DNA of 64,000 nucleotides from Streptomyces sp. I05A-00742 (GTDB lineage: Bacteria > Actinomycetota > Actinomycetes > Streptomycetales > Streptomycetaceae): positions 124,001 through 188,000 of the forward strand of contig NZ_JABETO010000006.1 of NCBI RefSeq assembly GCF_013055795.1, read 5' to 3'. A model generated the notes under the pieces. The model had not been told where the DNA came from and searched no databases. It was given only the letters and a program-made list of their open reading frames with translations. Shown here one piece after another: positions 49,460 to 58,788 of the stretch (positions are counted from its first letter, which is position 1; every line of letters starts with the position of its first letter). The position numbers and the translations under genes are program-made.

Positions 49460-50929
49460 GTGCCGAACGCCAACAACAGCCACTCCGTGCCGACGAACGA
49501 ACTCAGCCAGGTGCAGCGCCGCGCCGTGAGCGAGCTCCTGCGGGTATCCCCCGTGGCCGACGACCTCGCCCAGCGATTCCGCGCGGCCGGGTTCACCCTC
49601 GCCCTGGTCGGGGGATCGGTACGGGACGCGCTGCTCGGCCGTCTCGGCAACGACCTGGACTTCACCACCGACGCCCGGCCCGACGACGTGCTGAAGATCG
49701 TCCGGCCCTGGGCGGACACGGTCTGGGAGGTCGGCATCGCCTTCGGGACCGTCGGCTGCCGCAAGTCCGGATTTGATCTTGAAATCACGACTTACCGGTC
49801 GGAGGCGTACGACCGGACCTCCCGCAAGCCGGAGGTCTCCTACGGCGACTCCATCGAGCAGGACCTGGTCCGCCGCGACTTCACCGTGAACGCCATGGCC
49901 GTGGCGCTCCCGGAGAAGGAGTTCATCGACCCGCACAACGGCCTGGAGGACCTGGCCGCGCGGATCCTGCGCACGCCCGGCACCCCGGAGGAGTCCTTCT
50001 CCGACGACCCGCTGCGGATGATGCGTGCCGCGCGCTTCGCCGCCCAGCTCGACTTCGAGGTGGCGCCCGAGGTGGTCACCGCGATGACGGAGATGGCGGG
50101 GCGGCTGGAGATCGTCTCCGTCGAGCGGGTCCGGGACGAGCTCAACAAGCTCGTCCTCTCCGACCACCCCCGCAAGGGGCTCCGGCTCATGGTCGGCACC
50201 GGTCTGGCCGCCCTGGTGCTGCCGGAGCTTCCGGCCCTGCGCCTGGAGCGCGACGAGCACCACCGGCACAAGGACGTGTACGAGCACTCGCTCACCGTCC
50301 TCGACCAGGCCATCGCCCTGGAGGCCCCGCGGGACCAGCCGGGTGGCGGCCCCGACCTCATCCTGCGCCTGGCGGCTCTGCTGCACGACATCGGGAAGCC
50401 GAAGACGCGCCGGTTCGAGGGCGACGGACGGGTCTCCTTCCACCACCACGAGGTGGTTGGCGCGAAGATGACCAAGTCGCGGATGATCAAGCTCAAGTAC
50501 CCCAACGAGCAGGTGAAGGACGTCTCGCGCCTCGTCGAGCTGCACCTGCGCTTCCACGGCTACGGCACGGGCGAGTGGACGGACTCTGCCGTCCGCCGCT
50601 ACGTCCGGGACGCCGGGCACCTGCTCGACCGGCTGCACAAGCTCACCCGCTCCGACTGCACGACGCGGAACAAGCGCAAGGCTCAGGCGCTCTCCCAGGC
50701 GTACGACGGGCTGGAGGAGCGCATTGCCGACCTTCGGCAGAAGGAGGAGATGGACTCGATCCGTCCGGACCTGGACGGCAACGAGATCATGCAGATCCTG
50801 GGCATTACCCCCGGTCCCCAGGTCGGCAAGGCGTACCAGCACATGCTGGATCTGCGGCTGGAGCACGGGCCCATGGGGCACGACGCGGCGGTCGCCGCCC
50901 TCAAGGAGTGGTGGGCCGCGCAGAGCTGA
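49460..50929 (+). CDS. pcnA: CCA-adding tRNA nucleotidyltransferase
   Basis: A 489-residue enzyme adding or repairing the CCA end of tRNAs, needed here as the tRNA genes in the window do not encode CCA. The active-site GGSVRDALLGR and DLDFTTDAR motifs and RRDFTVNAMA are typical of class II enzymes. An HD domain (LLHDIGKPKTRR) follows. GTG start at 49460. It ends 15 bp before a parS site. Confidence 0.95.
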   Translation: MPNANNSHSVPTNELSQVQRRAVSELLRVSPVADDLAQRFRAAGFTLALVGGSVRDALLGRLGNDLDFTTDARPDDVLKIVRPWADTVWEVGIAFGTVGCRKSGFDLEITTYRSEAYDRTSRKPEVSYGDSIEQDLVRRDFTVNAMAVALPEKEFIDPHNGLEDLAARILRTPGTPEESFSDDPLRMMRAARFAAQLDFEVAPEVVTAMTEMAGRLEIVSVERVRDELNKLVLSDHPRKGLRLMVGTGLAALVLPELPALRLERDEHHRHKDVYEHSLTVLDQAIALEAPRDQPGGGPDLILRLAALLHDIGKPKTRRFEGDGRVSFHHHEVVGAKMTKSRMIKLKYPNEQVKDVSRLVELHLRFHGYGTGEWTDSAVRRYVRDAGHLLDRLHKLTRSDCTTRNKRKAQALSQAYDGLEERIADLRQKEEMDSIRPDLDGNEIMQILGITPGPQVGKAYQHMLDLRLEHGPMGHDAAVAALKEWWAAQS

Positions 50930-50944
50930 TCGCGGCCCGTGACG

Positions 50945-50958
50945 GTTTCACGTGAAAC
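50945..50958. promoter_or_regulatory. parS site at the end of the MFS gene
   Basis: Exact GTTTCACGTGAAAC. The MFS gene on the minus strand takes its stop TGA (50950-50948) from inside the site. Confidence 0.95.
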
Positions 50959-52279
50959 GTGGAGGGTCGTCGGTGCGCCCGGTTCCACTCTCCGGCGTCG
51001 ATGTTTCACGTGAAACCGAGCCCCCGGCCGCCAGTGCGGCGGCCGTCACCGCATAGAGCACGGCGACGGTGACGACCAGGGCGACCGACCGGCCGTCACG
51101 CGGCAGCATCAGTGCGGCCACGGCGGCGGCTCCCACGAAGGCGACGTTGAACAGGACGTCGTAGAGCGCGAACACCCGGCCCCGGAAGGCGTCGTCGACC
51201 GAGGCCTGGACGACCGTGTCCGTCGAGATCTTGGCGCCCTGGGTGACGAGGCCCAGGACGAAGGCGGCGATCAGCATCGGCGTGGGTTCGAAGGGCAGGC
51301 CGAGGGCGGGTTCGAGGACGGCCGCGCCGAGGGCGCAGACGACGATCCAGCCAAGCCGGCCGAACCTGCCGACCGCCCATGGGGTGATCAGTGCCGCCGC
51401 GAAGAACCCGGCCCCGGAGACGCCCACCGCGAGCCCCAGCAGGGCCAGTCCGGCCGCGTCGGTGTCCGTCCAGGCGTAGCGGCACAGCATGAGCAGGGTG
51501 ACGGTGAGGGCGCCGTAGCAGAAGCGCATCAGGGTCATCGCCGCCAGTGCGCGCGCGGCGGGGCGGCGATGGGCCAGATGGCGCAGTCCGGCCACCAGGC
51601 CCCGCATGGTCACCCCCACCGCCGTACGGAGTGTGAGCAGGGAGCCGGAGGAGTCGGGGCCCAGCAGGGCGGGGGGCATGCGCAGGGCGCTGAGCCCCGC
51701 ACAGAGGTAGAGCGTGGCGCCGACGAGGACGACGAGGGCGTCGGAGGCGCTTCCGTCGGGGGCCGCGAGGCGTACCGCGAAGGCGATGCCGCCGCCGGCG
51801 GTGGCCGCGAGGGTGCCGGCCGTCGGGGAGAGCGAGTTGGCCATCACCAGGCGCTCGCGGCTGTCCACCACGTGGGGCAGAGAGGCGGAGAGCCCGGCCA
51901 GGACGAAGCGGTTGACGGCCGTGACGGAGAGGGCGGAGACGTAGAAGATCGCGTCGGGTACCTCGCCGAGCATGAGCACGGCGGTGCCGACGGCCAGCAC
52001 GGAGCGTGCCAGATTGCCGTGGAGCAGCACCTGGCGGCGGCGCCAGCGGTCCAGCAGCACGCCGGTGAAGGGTCCCAGCAGCGAGTAGGGCAGCAGCAGG
52101 ACGGCCATGGCGGAGGCGATGGCGGCGGGGGACGTCTGTTTCTCGGGGGAGAAGACGACATATGCGGCGAGGGCGACCTGATAGACGCCGTCGGCGGCCT
52201 GGGAGAGGAGTCGTACCGTCAGCAGGCGGCGGAAATCGCGCAGTTGGAGCAGGATGCGGAGATCACGCACAACAGGCAT
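50948..52279 (-). CDS. Major facilitator superfamily transporter
   Basis: About 443 residues, with about 12 membrane helices. The N-terminus MPVVRDLRILLQLRDFRRLL is followed by typical MFS segments (LLGPFTGVLLDRWRRRQVLL, the motif A-like loop). Substrate unknown. The start at ATG 52279 is chosen over GTG 52294 with low certainty. The last residues (VSRETSTPES, PPRFT) are coded by two parS sites at 51003 and 50945, and the stop lies inside the last. Convergent to pcnA. Confidence 0.88.
   Translation of the reverse strand: MPVVRDLRILLQLRDFRRLLTVRLLSQAADGVYQVALAAYVVFSPEKQTSPAAIASAMAVLLLPYSLLGPFTGVLLDRWRRRQVLLHGNLARSVLAVGTAVLMLGEVPDAIFYVSALSVTAVNRFVLAGLSASLPHVVDSRERLVMANSLSPTAGTLAATAGGGIAFAVRLAAPDGSASDALVVLVGATLYLCAGLSALRMPPALLGPDSSGSLLTLRTAVGVTMRGLVAGLRHLAHRRPAARALAAMTLMRFCYGALTVTLLMLCRYAWTDTDAAGLALLGLAVGVSGAGFFAAALITPWAVGRFGRLGWIVVCALGAAVLEPALGLPFEPTPMLIAAFVLGLVTQGAKISTDTVVQASVDDAFRGRVFALYDVLFNVAFVGAAAVAALMLPRDGRSVALVVTVAVLYAVTAAALAAGGSVSRETSTPESGTGRTDDPPRFT
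51003..51016. promoter_or_regulatory. parS site inside the MFS gene
   Basis: Exact GTTTCACGTGAAAC, coding VSRET near the C-terminus of the MFS protein. Confidence 0.95.
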
Positions 52280-52302
52280 GGCGCACAGCCTCACACATGG
52301 GG

Positions 52303-52335
52303 CAGGCCCTCGGGGGGATTCCCTCCGAGGGCCTG
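52303..52335 (-). terminator. Hairpin terminator after inositol-phosphate synthase
   Basis: 11-bp arms (52303-52313 and 52325-52335) with an 11-nt loop. It lies just beyond the 3' end of the synthase gene (stop 52349). Confidence 0.7.
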
Positions 52336-52348
52336 TGTGGTGCGGACG

Positions 52349-53431
52349 TCAGCGCTCGACGTCGCCCTTGATGAACTTCTCGACGTTGTCGCGCGCCTCG
52401 TCGTCGAAGTACTGCACCGGCGGCGACTTCATGAAGTACGAGGAGGCGGACAGGATCGGGCCGCCGATGCCGCGGTCCTTGGCGATCTTCGCGGCGCGGA
52501 GCGCGTCGATGATGACTCCGGCGGAGTTCGGGGAGTCCCAGACCTCCAGCTTGTACTCCAGGTTCAGCGGGACGTCACCGAAGGCGCGGCCCTCGAGGCG
52601 GACGTACGCCCACTTGCGGTCGTCCAGCCAGGCCACGTAGTCGGACGGGCCGATGTGGACGTTCTTCTCGCCGAGCTCGCGGTCGGGGATCTGGGAGGTG
52701 ACGGCCTGCGTCTTGGAGATCTTCTTGGACTCCAGGCGCTCGCGCTCGAGCATGTTCTTGAAGTCCATGTTGCCGCCGACGTTCAGCTGCATCGTGCGGT
52801 CCAGGATGACGCCCCGGTCCTCGAACAGCTTGGCCATCACACGGTGCGTGATGGTGGCGCCCACCTGCGACTTGATGTCGTCACCGACGATCGGGACACC
52901 GGCCTCGGTGAACTTGTCGGCCCACTCCTTGGTGCCGGCGATGAAGACCGGGAGGGCGTTGACGAACGCGACCTTGGCGTCGATGGCGCACTGCGCGTAG
53001 AACTTGGCGGCGGCCTCGGAGCCGACCGGCAGGTAGCAGACGAGGACGTCGACCTGACGGTCCTTGAGGATCTGGACCACGTCGACCGGGGCCTCGGGGG
53101 ACTCCTCGATGGTCTCGCGGTAGTACTTGCCGAGGCCGTCCAGGGTGTGGCCGCGCTGCACGGTGACGCCGGAGGCGGGCACGTCGCAGATCTTGATCGT
53201 GTTGTTCTCGCTGGCGCCGATGGCGTCCGCGAGGTCGAGACCGACCTTCTTGGCGTCCACGTCGAAAGCGGCCACGAACTCGATGTCCCGCACGTGGTAG
53301 TCGCCGAACTGCACGTGCATCAGACCCGGCACGCGACCGTTCGGGTCGGCGTCCTTGTAGTACTCGACGCCCTGCACCAGCGAGGCGGCGCAGTTGCCCA
53401 CGCCGACGATGGCTACGCGAACCGAACCCAT
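52349..53431 (-). CDS. ino1: Inositol-3-phosphate synthase
   Basis: A 360-residue NAD-dependent enzyme converting glucose-6-phosphate to inositol-3-phosphate, the first step towards mycothiol and phosphatidylinositol. Rossmann motif [16 protein letters not shown] (about 6-21), plus conserved [14 protein letters not shown] and [11 protein letters not shown] 53431 is chosen: AGGGAGC lies upstream and the protein starts [13 protein letters not shown] as usual. It lies 50 bp after the PadR gene on the same strand, so both may be co-transcribed. Confidence 0.96.
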   Translation of the reverse strand: MGSVRVAIVGVGNCAASLVQGVEYYKDADPNGRVPGLMHVQFGDYHVRDIEFVAAFDVDAKKVGLDLADAIGASENNTIKICDVPASGVTVQRGHTLDGLGKYYRETIEESPEAPVDVVQILKDRQVDVLVCYLPVGSEAAAKFYAQCAIDAKVAFVNALPVFIAGTKEWADKFTEAGVPIVGDDIKSQVGATITHRVMAKLFEDRGVILDRTMQLNVGGNMDFKNMLERERLESKKISKTQAVTSQIPDRELGEKNVHIGPSDYVAWLDDRKWAYVRLEGRAFGDVPLNLEYKLEVWDSPNSAGVIIDALRAAKIAKDRGIGGPILSASSYFMKSPPVQYFDDEARDNVEKFIKGDVER

Positions 53432-53480
53432 TCCGGTTGCTCCCTGTTCGTTCTCGACGAAGCCCTGCTGTGTGCAGGGC

Positions 53481-54074
53481 TCACTGGTCCGGACCGGTGC
53501 GTTTGTCACGCCCGGCCCGCTCGCTCTCGATCAGCTCGTTCAGCCAGCGCACCTCGCGTTCCACGGATTCCATCCCGTGGCGCTGGAGTTCGAGGGTGTA
53601 GCTGTCCAGTCGCTCGCGCTCCCGGGAGCGGGCCAGGGAAGCGCGCATCTTCTCCAGACGCTCCTCCAGCCGGCTGCGGCGCCCTTCCAGGACCCGCATC
53701 CGTACGTCCCGCGAGGTCTGTCCGAAGAACGCGAAGCGGGCGGCGAAGTGCTCGTCCTCCCATGTGTCCGGACCGGTGTGCGCGAGCAATTCCTCGAAGT
53801 GCTCTTTGCCCTCTGCCGTCAGCCGGTAGACGATCTTCGCCCGCCGTCCGGCCAGGGACGCCGCTTTCGCGTCGTCGGGAGCACTCCCGGGCTCCTCCAC
53901 CAGCCAGCCGTTGGCCACCAGGGCCTTCAGGCAGGGGTAGAGAGTGCCGTAGCTGAACGCCCTGAACACCCCGAGCGAGGTGTTCAGTCGTTTGCGCAGC
54001 TCGTAGCCGTGCATCGGGGACTCGCGTAGCAGGCCGAGGACGGCGAACTCGAGGATGCCGGAGCGTCTGCTCAT
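53481..54074 (-). CDS. PadR-family transcriptional regulator
   Basis: A 197-residue protein with a PadR winged helix ([46 protein letters not shown]) and an unusually long C-terminal coiled coil ([20 protein letters not shown] and following). The ATG at 54074 follows AAGGAGGCG; an upstream in-frame start would read through the operator. Divergent from the PBP gene. It probably represses itself and perhaps ino1. Confidence 0.92.
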   Translation of the reverse strand: MSRRSGILEFAVLGLLRESPMHGYELRKRLNTSLGVFRAFSYGTLYPCLKALVANGWLVEEPGSAPDDAKAASLAGRRAKIVYRLTAEGKEHFEELLAHTGPDTWEDEHFAARFAFFGQTSRDVRMRVLEGRRSRLEERLEKMRASLARSRERERLDSYTLELQRHGMESVEREVRWLNELIESERAGRDKRTGPDQ

Positions 54075-54144
54075 GTTTCGCCTCCTTGTCCCCCACAGCC
54101 TAGTCCTTTGCTCCCGCGTCTTTACTGGTCCCTTATGCCGAGCT

Positions 54145-54165
54145 GATGTATCGACTCGATACATC
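54145..54165. promoter_or_regulatory. 21-bp perfect palindrome upstream of the PadR gene (candidate operator)
   Basis: Arms 54145-54154 and 54156-54165 around one C. It contains ATGT and ACAT separated by 11 bp, close to the spacing of known PadR operators (ATGT-N8-ACAT). It lies 71 bp before the PadR start, so autoregulation is likely. Confidence 0.6.
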
Positions 54166-54459
54166 CAGACGATAGAGCGAGCGTCCTGAGTCGACAAGAG
54201 GAGGAACGGTGAACGAGGTCACATCACCGGTTCGTGGGACACGGGCGGCCTGAATTGGAGTGAACATCCCCAGTAGTCGGGATTTGACCGTGCGTACTCT
54301 GTGCGCCATGCAGACCACCGGGAACCGGGTGACACCCTTCGGCGTCCTCGTCCCGGATGCAGTGCGCCCGGCCGTTCAGGGGGCCGGTTCGCACCGGGGG
54401 GAACGCAAGCCACCTGCCGCTTCCAGGCGATAGCGCCTGCCCGAGGAAGTAGTCGTTCG

Positions 54460-57120
54460 ATGAGCGAGCATCGCCGTAAGCCGCCCCAGCCGCAGGGCGG
54501 CGGACGAGCCGCGGCCCGGCGGGCGGCGCAGCAGCCGCCGCCCGGCCGCCGCGCCGCACCACGTAGCGGTCCCGCCCTGCCCGGCCGGAGCCGGGCCGAG
54601 GAACCCCGGTACGGGGGCCGGGCCGAAGCCCGGCGCGCGGACCGGCGCGGCGGTGGGGGTGGAGGCCGCAGACGCCCTCCCGGCCCCGGAGCCGGGGGCG
54701 CGGGCCGCTCCCGGCGGGAGGGCGGGCGGCCGGGCAGGAAGCGGTTGGTCGACTATCCGCGGGCGGGCCGGGACGGCTGGCGGCGCTGGGTCCCGTCCTG
54801 GCGGCTGGTCGCGGGCGCCTTCGCGTCGTTCACCGGGCTGATCGTTGGCACGGTGGGCGTGGCTCTGGCCGTGGTGCAGGTGCCGAGCGCCCAGCTGGCC
54901 TCGAAGGTGCAGAAGAACGTCTACTACTGGTCCGACGGCAAGCAGATGGTCGTCGCCGGCGGTGGCAGTCTCAACCGGCAGATCGTGCCGATCTCCCAGA
55001 TCCCCAAGTCGATGCAGAACGCGGTGATCTCGGCCGAGAACGCCAGCTTCTACAAGGACTGGGGCGTCGACCCGATGGGCATCGCCCGGGCGGTCGTGAA
55101 GATGGCACAGGGCGGCGAGACGCAGAGCGGTTCGACGATCACCCAGCAGTTCGTCAAGAACACCTATCTGAGCCAGGAGCAGACGCTCAAGCGCAAGGCC
55201 ACCGAGCTGCTGATCTCGGTCAAGGTGGGTGCCACCCAGGACAAGCACGACATCCTCGCCGGTTACCTCAACACCGCCTACTACGGCCGGGGGGCCTACG
55301 GGATCCAGGCCGCGGCGCGCGCCTACTACGACAAGGACTGCTCGGACCTGACGCCGAGCGAGAGCGCCTATCTGGCGGCGACGCTGAACGGGCCGAACCT
55401 GTACGACCCGTACGGGGGCCAGGGGCCGGCCGCGACGCCGGAGAAGAACACCAAGCGGGCCATGGACCGGTGGAAGTGGACGCTGGACCGTGAGGTGCAG
55501 GTGGGCCACATGGAGCCGGCCGAGCGGGACAAGTGGGTCGGCCAGGGCTTCCCGCAGCCGCAGAAGCCGAAGCCCGCCACCAACCGCGCCGGTCAGATCG
55601 GCTACCTCACGGACCTCGCCGACAACTACATCACCGCCCATTCCACGATCAGCAAGGGTGAGTTGGACAAGGGCGGCTATCAGATCTACACCACCTTCAA
55701 CCGGAAAAAGATCAACGCCCTGTCGAAGTCGGTCGAGGCCGTGCGCAAGGCGAACCTGAAGCCCGATATGCGGGACGTCGACAAGTACGTGCAGTTCGGC
55801 GGGGCCTCGGTCGAACCGGGCACCGGGAGGATCGTCGCCATCTACGGCGGCGAGAACGCCCTCACCCACTTCACCAACAACGCCGACTACACCGGCGTCC
55901 AGGTGGGGTCGACGTTCAAGCCGTTCGTCCTGGCCGCGGCCATGACCCACGGCAAGCGGAATCCCACCCTCGGGGCGCAGCAGAGCGACACCCAGCGCAC
56001 GCTCGTCTCGCCGGAGAGCATCTACAACGGCGACAACAAGCTGACCCTGCGGATGTACAACGGATCCGTCTGGCACGACCAGGACGGCGGGGAATGGCAC
56101 CAGAAGAACGACGGTGACGAGGACAAGGGCCTCATCAGCCTCCGCACGGCCATGCAGTTCTCCGTGAACACCCCCTACATCCAGCTCGGCATGGACGTCG
56201 GCACGGACCTCGTCCGGGAGGCGGCCCTGGCCGCCGGGCTGGACAAGGAGCAGCTCGCCTCGATCACGCCGACCTTCTCCCTGGGCACCTCCGCGCCCAG
56301 CGCGATCCGGCTCGCGGGTGCCTACGCGACCTTCGCGGACAGCGGCCGGCAGATCGACCCGTACTCGGTCGAGAAGGTGGAGAAGAACGGCAAGCCGGCG
56401 TTCCGCCACGAGAAGCGGAGCACCCAGGCGTTCAGCGCCAATGTCGCGAACAACGTCACCGACGTGCTGAAGACGGTTGTCGAGGCGGGCACCGGTACGG
56501 CGGCGAAGCTCGGCGCCCGGCCGGTGGCCGGGAAGACGGGTACGACGGACGGGAACCGCTCGGCGTGGTTCGCGGGCTATACGCCGCAGCTCTCCACGGC
56601 CATCGGCATGTACCGCGTCAATCCCAACGCCAAGAACCAGGAGTTCCTGTCGATGCGGGGAGTGGGCGGGAAGCCCACGATCCACGGCGCGTCGTTCCCG
56701 GCGGAGATCTGGTCCGACTACATGGGCAAGGCCCTCAAGGGCACTCCGGTGCGGCAGTTCGACCCGCCGCAGCCCATCGGGGAGAAGATCTTCGGCGACG
56801 GCGCCAGCCCCTCCCCCGTCCCGGCGCCCTCGGCGTCGCCCTCCGCCTCTCCCTCGGAGTCCGCGGTCCCGTCGCCGTCGGCGCCTCCGTCCCCGTCGCC
56901 GAAGCCCAGCAAGTCCTGCGGGCTGCTGGACGCGCACTGCCGGCTCGGTGACCACGGGCACAAGGACGGCGACGGCGGACCGGGCGGCGGTCCGGAGGGC
57001 ACCACGGGAGGTGAACCCGGCGGGCCCGGCGGCCAGGACGGGGACACCGGTGACGACCAGGGGCCGCCGGGCCAGAACCGGCGCCAGGGCGGCGGCCTCT
57101 TCGGCGGACCGTTCGGCTGA
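54460..57120 (+). CDS. Class A penicillin-binding protein (transglycosylase and transpeptidase)
   Basis: About 886 residues. A basic, Gly/Arg/Pro-rich N-terminus (about 100 residues) and a membrane anchor (LVAGAFASFTGLIVGTVGVA) precede a GT51 glycosyltransferase with E193 in SAENASFY and GGSTITQQ-like motif (SGSTITQQFVKN), then the transpeptidase with STFK (S484-K487), SVN (S568-N570) and KTG (K692). The C-terminus is Ser/Pro-rich and then Gly-rich. Start at ATG 54460, after GAGGAAG; an earlier ATG at 54301 seems unlikely. It synthesises wall from lipid II. Confidence 0.95.
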   Translation: MSEHRRKPPQPQGGGRAAARRAAQQPPPGRRAAPRSGPALPGRSRAEEPRYGGRAEARRADRRGGGGGGRRRPPGPGAGGAGRSRREGGRPGRKRLVDYPRAGRDGWRRWVPSWRLVAGAFASFTGLIVGTVGVALAVVQVPSAQLASKVQKNVYYWSDGKQMVVAGGGSLNRQIVPISQIPKSMQNAVISAENASFYKDWGVDPMGIARAVVKMAQGGETQSGSTITQQFVKNTYLSQEQTLKRKATELLISVKVGATQDKHDILAGYLNTAYYGRGAYGIQAAARAYYDKDCSDLTPSESAYLAATLNGPNLYDPYGGQGPAATPEKNTKRAMDRWKWTLDREVQVGHMEPAERDKWVGQGFPQPQKPKPATNRAGQIGYLTDLADNYITAHSTISKGELDKGGYQIYTTFNRKKINALSKSVEAVRKANLKPDMRDVDKYVQFGGASVEPGTGRIVAIYGGENALTHFTNNADYTGVQVGSTFKPFVLAAAMTHGKRNPTLGAQQSDTQRTLVSPESIYNGDNKLTLRMYNGSVWHDQDGGEWHQKNDGDEDKGLISLRTAMQFSVNTPYIQLGMDVGTDLVREAALAAGLDKEQLASITPTFSLGTSAPSAIRLAGAYATFADSGRQIDPYSVEKVEKNGKPAFRHEKRSTQAFSANVANNVTDVLKTVVEAGTGTAAKLGARPVAGKTGTTDGNRSAWFAGYTPQLSTAIGMYRVNPNAKNQEFLSMRGVGGKPTIHGASFPAEIWSDYMGKALKGTPVRQFDPPQPIGEKIFGDGASPSPVPAPSASPSASPSESAVPSPSAPPSPSPKPSKSCGLLDAHCRLGDHGHKDGDGGPGGGPEGTTGGEPGGPGGQDGDTGDDQGPPGQNRRQGGGLFGGPFG

Positions 57121-57152
57121 GCACAGGGCGCGGTGACGCGTCCGTCGGCCTC

Positions 57153-57182
57153 GGGGCCCTCCCGTTCACCCGGGAGGGCCCC
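57153..57182 (+). terminator. Terminator after the class A PBP gene
   Basis: Perfect 12-bp arms (57153-57164 and 57171-57182) with a 6-nt loop, followed by a run of five T (57186-57190). Confidence 0.88.
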
Positions 57183-57204
57183 CGGTTTTTCCACAAGCGC
57201 CGCC

Positions 57205-57213
57205 TTGTCCACA
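57205..57213. promoter_or_regulatory. Isolated DnaA box upstream of the glycosyltransferase gene
   Basis: Exact TTGTCCACA, with TTTTCCACA (one mismatch) at 57187-57195. It lies in the gap between a terminator and the next gene, 27 kb from oriC. Confidence 0.6.
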
Positions 57214-57264
57214 GCATGTCCCCGGGTTCGGGCGGGCCCCCGGCCCGTACGGCAGGATGGGCGC

Positions 57265-58755
57265 ATGAGGAGCGTGCGGGACGGCCGACTGGTGCGGCCC
57301 ACCCAGGAGGACAAGGTGGCCGCGGCCGGCAGCGAGCTCGTCGGCGGCCCGGCCGGGCGGCGTGCGCTGCCCGGCGGGTGGCGCACGCCGGTGCGGGTGA
57401 TCGTGCTGGTGATGATCGGGATGTTCGCACTGGGCATGGTGCAGAAGCTCCCGTGCTACAACCACGGCTGGTTCTTCGGTGCCACGACCCAGTACACGCA
57501 CGCCTGCTACTCCGACATCCCGCACCTGTTCGCGGGACGCGGCTTCGACCAGGGCCTCATCCCGTACCTGGACGAGATCCCGCGCTCCGCGGGGGACATG
57601 GACTACCTGGAGTATCCGGTCCTCACCGGGCTCTTCATGGAGGTCGCCGCCCTGCTGACACCTGGCGGCAGTTCGAAGCACGAGGCGCAGCTCTACTGGT
57701 TCGTGAACGCGGGGATGCTGCTCGTCTGCGCCGTCGTGATCGCGTACTGCACGGCCAGGACGCACCGGCGACGGCCCTGGGACGGACTGCTGGTCGCTCT
57801 CGCCCCCGCCTTCGCGCTGACGGCCACCATCAACTGGGACCTGTTCGCGGTGGCGCTGACCGCCGGCGCGATGCTCGCCTGGTCCCGGGGCCGGGCCGGG
57901 ACGGCGGGGCTGCTCATCGGTCTGGCGGCGGCGGCCAAGTTGTATCCGGTGCTGCTGCTGTGGCCGCTGTTCCTCCTGTGCTGGCGGGCCGGGCGGTGGA
58001 AGGAGTTCAGGACCTCGGTGTCCGCGGCCGTCATCGCCTGGCTGGTGGTGAACGTCCCGCTGATGCTGGTGATCGACGGGCCGACCGCCCCCATCAGGAC
58101 CGGCTGGGCGAAGTTCTACACCTTCAGCCAGGAACGCCCGGTCGACTACGGGTCGCTCTGGCTGCTCGTCTCCCAGCGCACGGGGGACCCGCTGGAGGAC
58201 GTCAACACCTATGCGACGGTGCTGATGGCCTTGGGCGCGCTGGCCCTGGGCGCCCTCTGCCTGTACGCGCCGCGGCGCCCGCGCTTCGCCCAGCTGGTCT
58301 TCCTCGTGGTGGCGCTGTTCGTCCTCACCAACAAGGTCTATTCGCCGCAGTACGTGCTGTGGCTGATCCCGCTGGTGGTGCTCGCCCGGCCGAAGTGGCG
58401 GGACTTCCTGATCTGGCAGACCTGCGAGGTGCTGTACTTCCTCGCCATCTGGTTCCACCTGGCGTACACGGGCGACGGCGACAAGCACCAGGGGCTGCCG
58501 CCGGAGGGCTACCAGCTGGCGATCGTGCTGCACCTGCTGGGGACGCTGTACCTGTGCGTGATGGTGGTGCGCGACGTCCTCAGGCCCGACCGCGACGTCA
58601 TACGGCGGGACGGTTCGGACGACCCGTCCGGTGGAGTGCTGGACGGAGCGCCGGACGCGTTCGTCCTCGGCACGGCACGCGGGGCCGGTCGGACCGAGGA
58701 ACGTCCGGAGGCCATGCGGGTCCAATGGGGCACCGGGAGCGGCGGCACGGCCTAG
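57265..58755 (+). CDS. Glycosyltransferase family 87-type membrane protein (DUF2029)
   Basis: About 496 residues, with a cytoplasmic N-terminus and about 11 membrane helices. GT87-type segments: DYLEYPVLTGLFMEVAALLT, LTATINWDLFAVALTAGA, AAAAKLYPVLLLWPLFLL and NKVYSPQYVLWLIPLVVL. GT87 enzymes transfer mannose or arabinose from polyprenyl-phosphate donors to lipid or wall glycans. The C-terminal tail is polar. ATG 57265 is chosen; AGGATGGG is close. Acceptor unknown. Confidence 0.9.
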   Translation: MRSVRDGRLVRPTQEDKVAAAGSELVGGPAGRRALPGGWRTPVRVIVLVMIGMFALGMVQKLPCYNHGWFFGATTQYTHACYSDIPHLFAGRGFDQGLIPYLDEIPRSAGDMDYLEYPVLTGLFMEVAALLTPGGSSKHEAQLYWFVNAGMLLVCAVVIAYCTARTHRRRPWDGLLVALAPAFALTATINWDLFAVALTAGAMLAWSRGRAGTAGLLIGLAAAAKLYPVLLLWPLFLLCWRAGRWKEFRTSVSAAVIAWLVVNVPLMLVIDGPTAPIRTGWAKFYTFSQERPVDYGSLWLLVSQRTGDPLEDVNTYATVLMALGALALGALCLYAPRRPRFAQLVFLVVALFVLTNKVYSPQYVLWLIPLVVLARPKWRDFLIWQTCEVLYFLAIWFHLAYTGDGDKHQGLPPEGYQLAIVLHLLGTLYLCVMVVRDVLRPDRDVIRRDGSDDPSGGVLDGAPDAFVLGTARGAGRTEERPEAMRVQWGTGSGGTA

Positions 58756-58788
58756 CCGCCGCTCCGGGCCGGTCACCACGGGGGTGGA

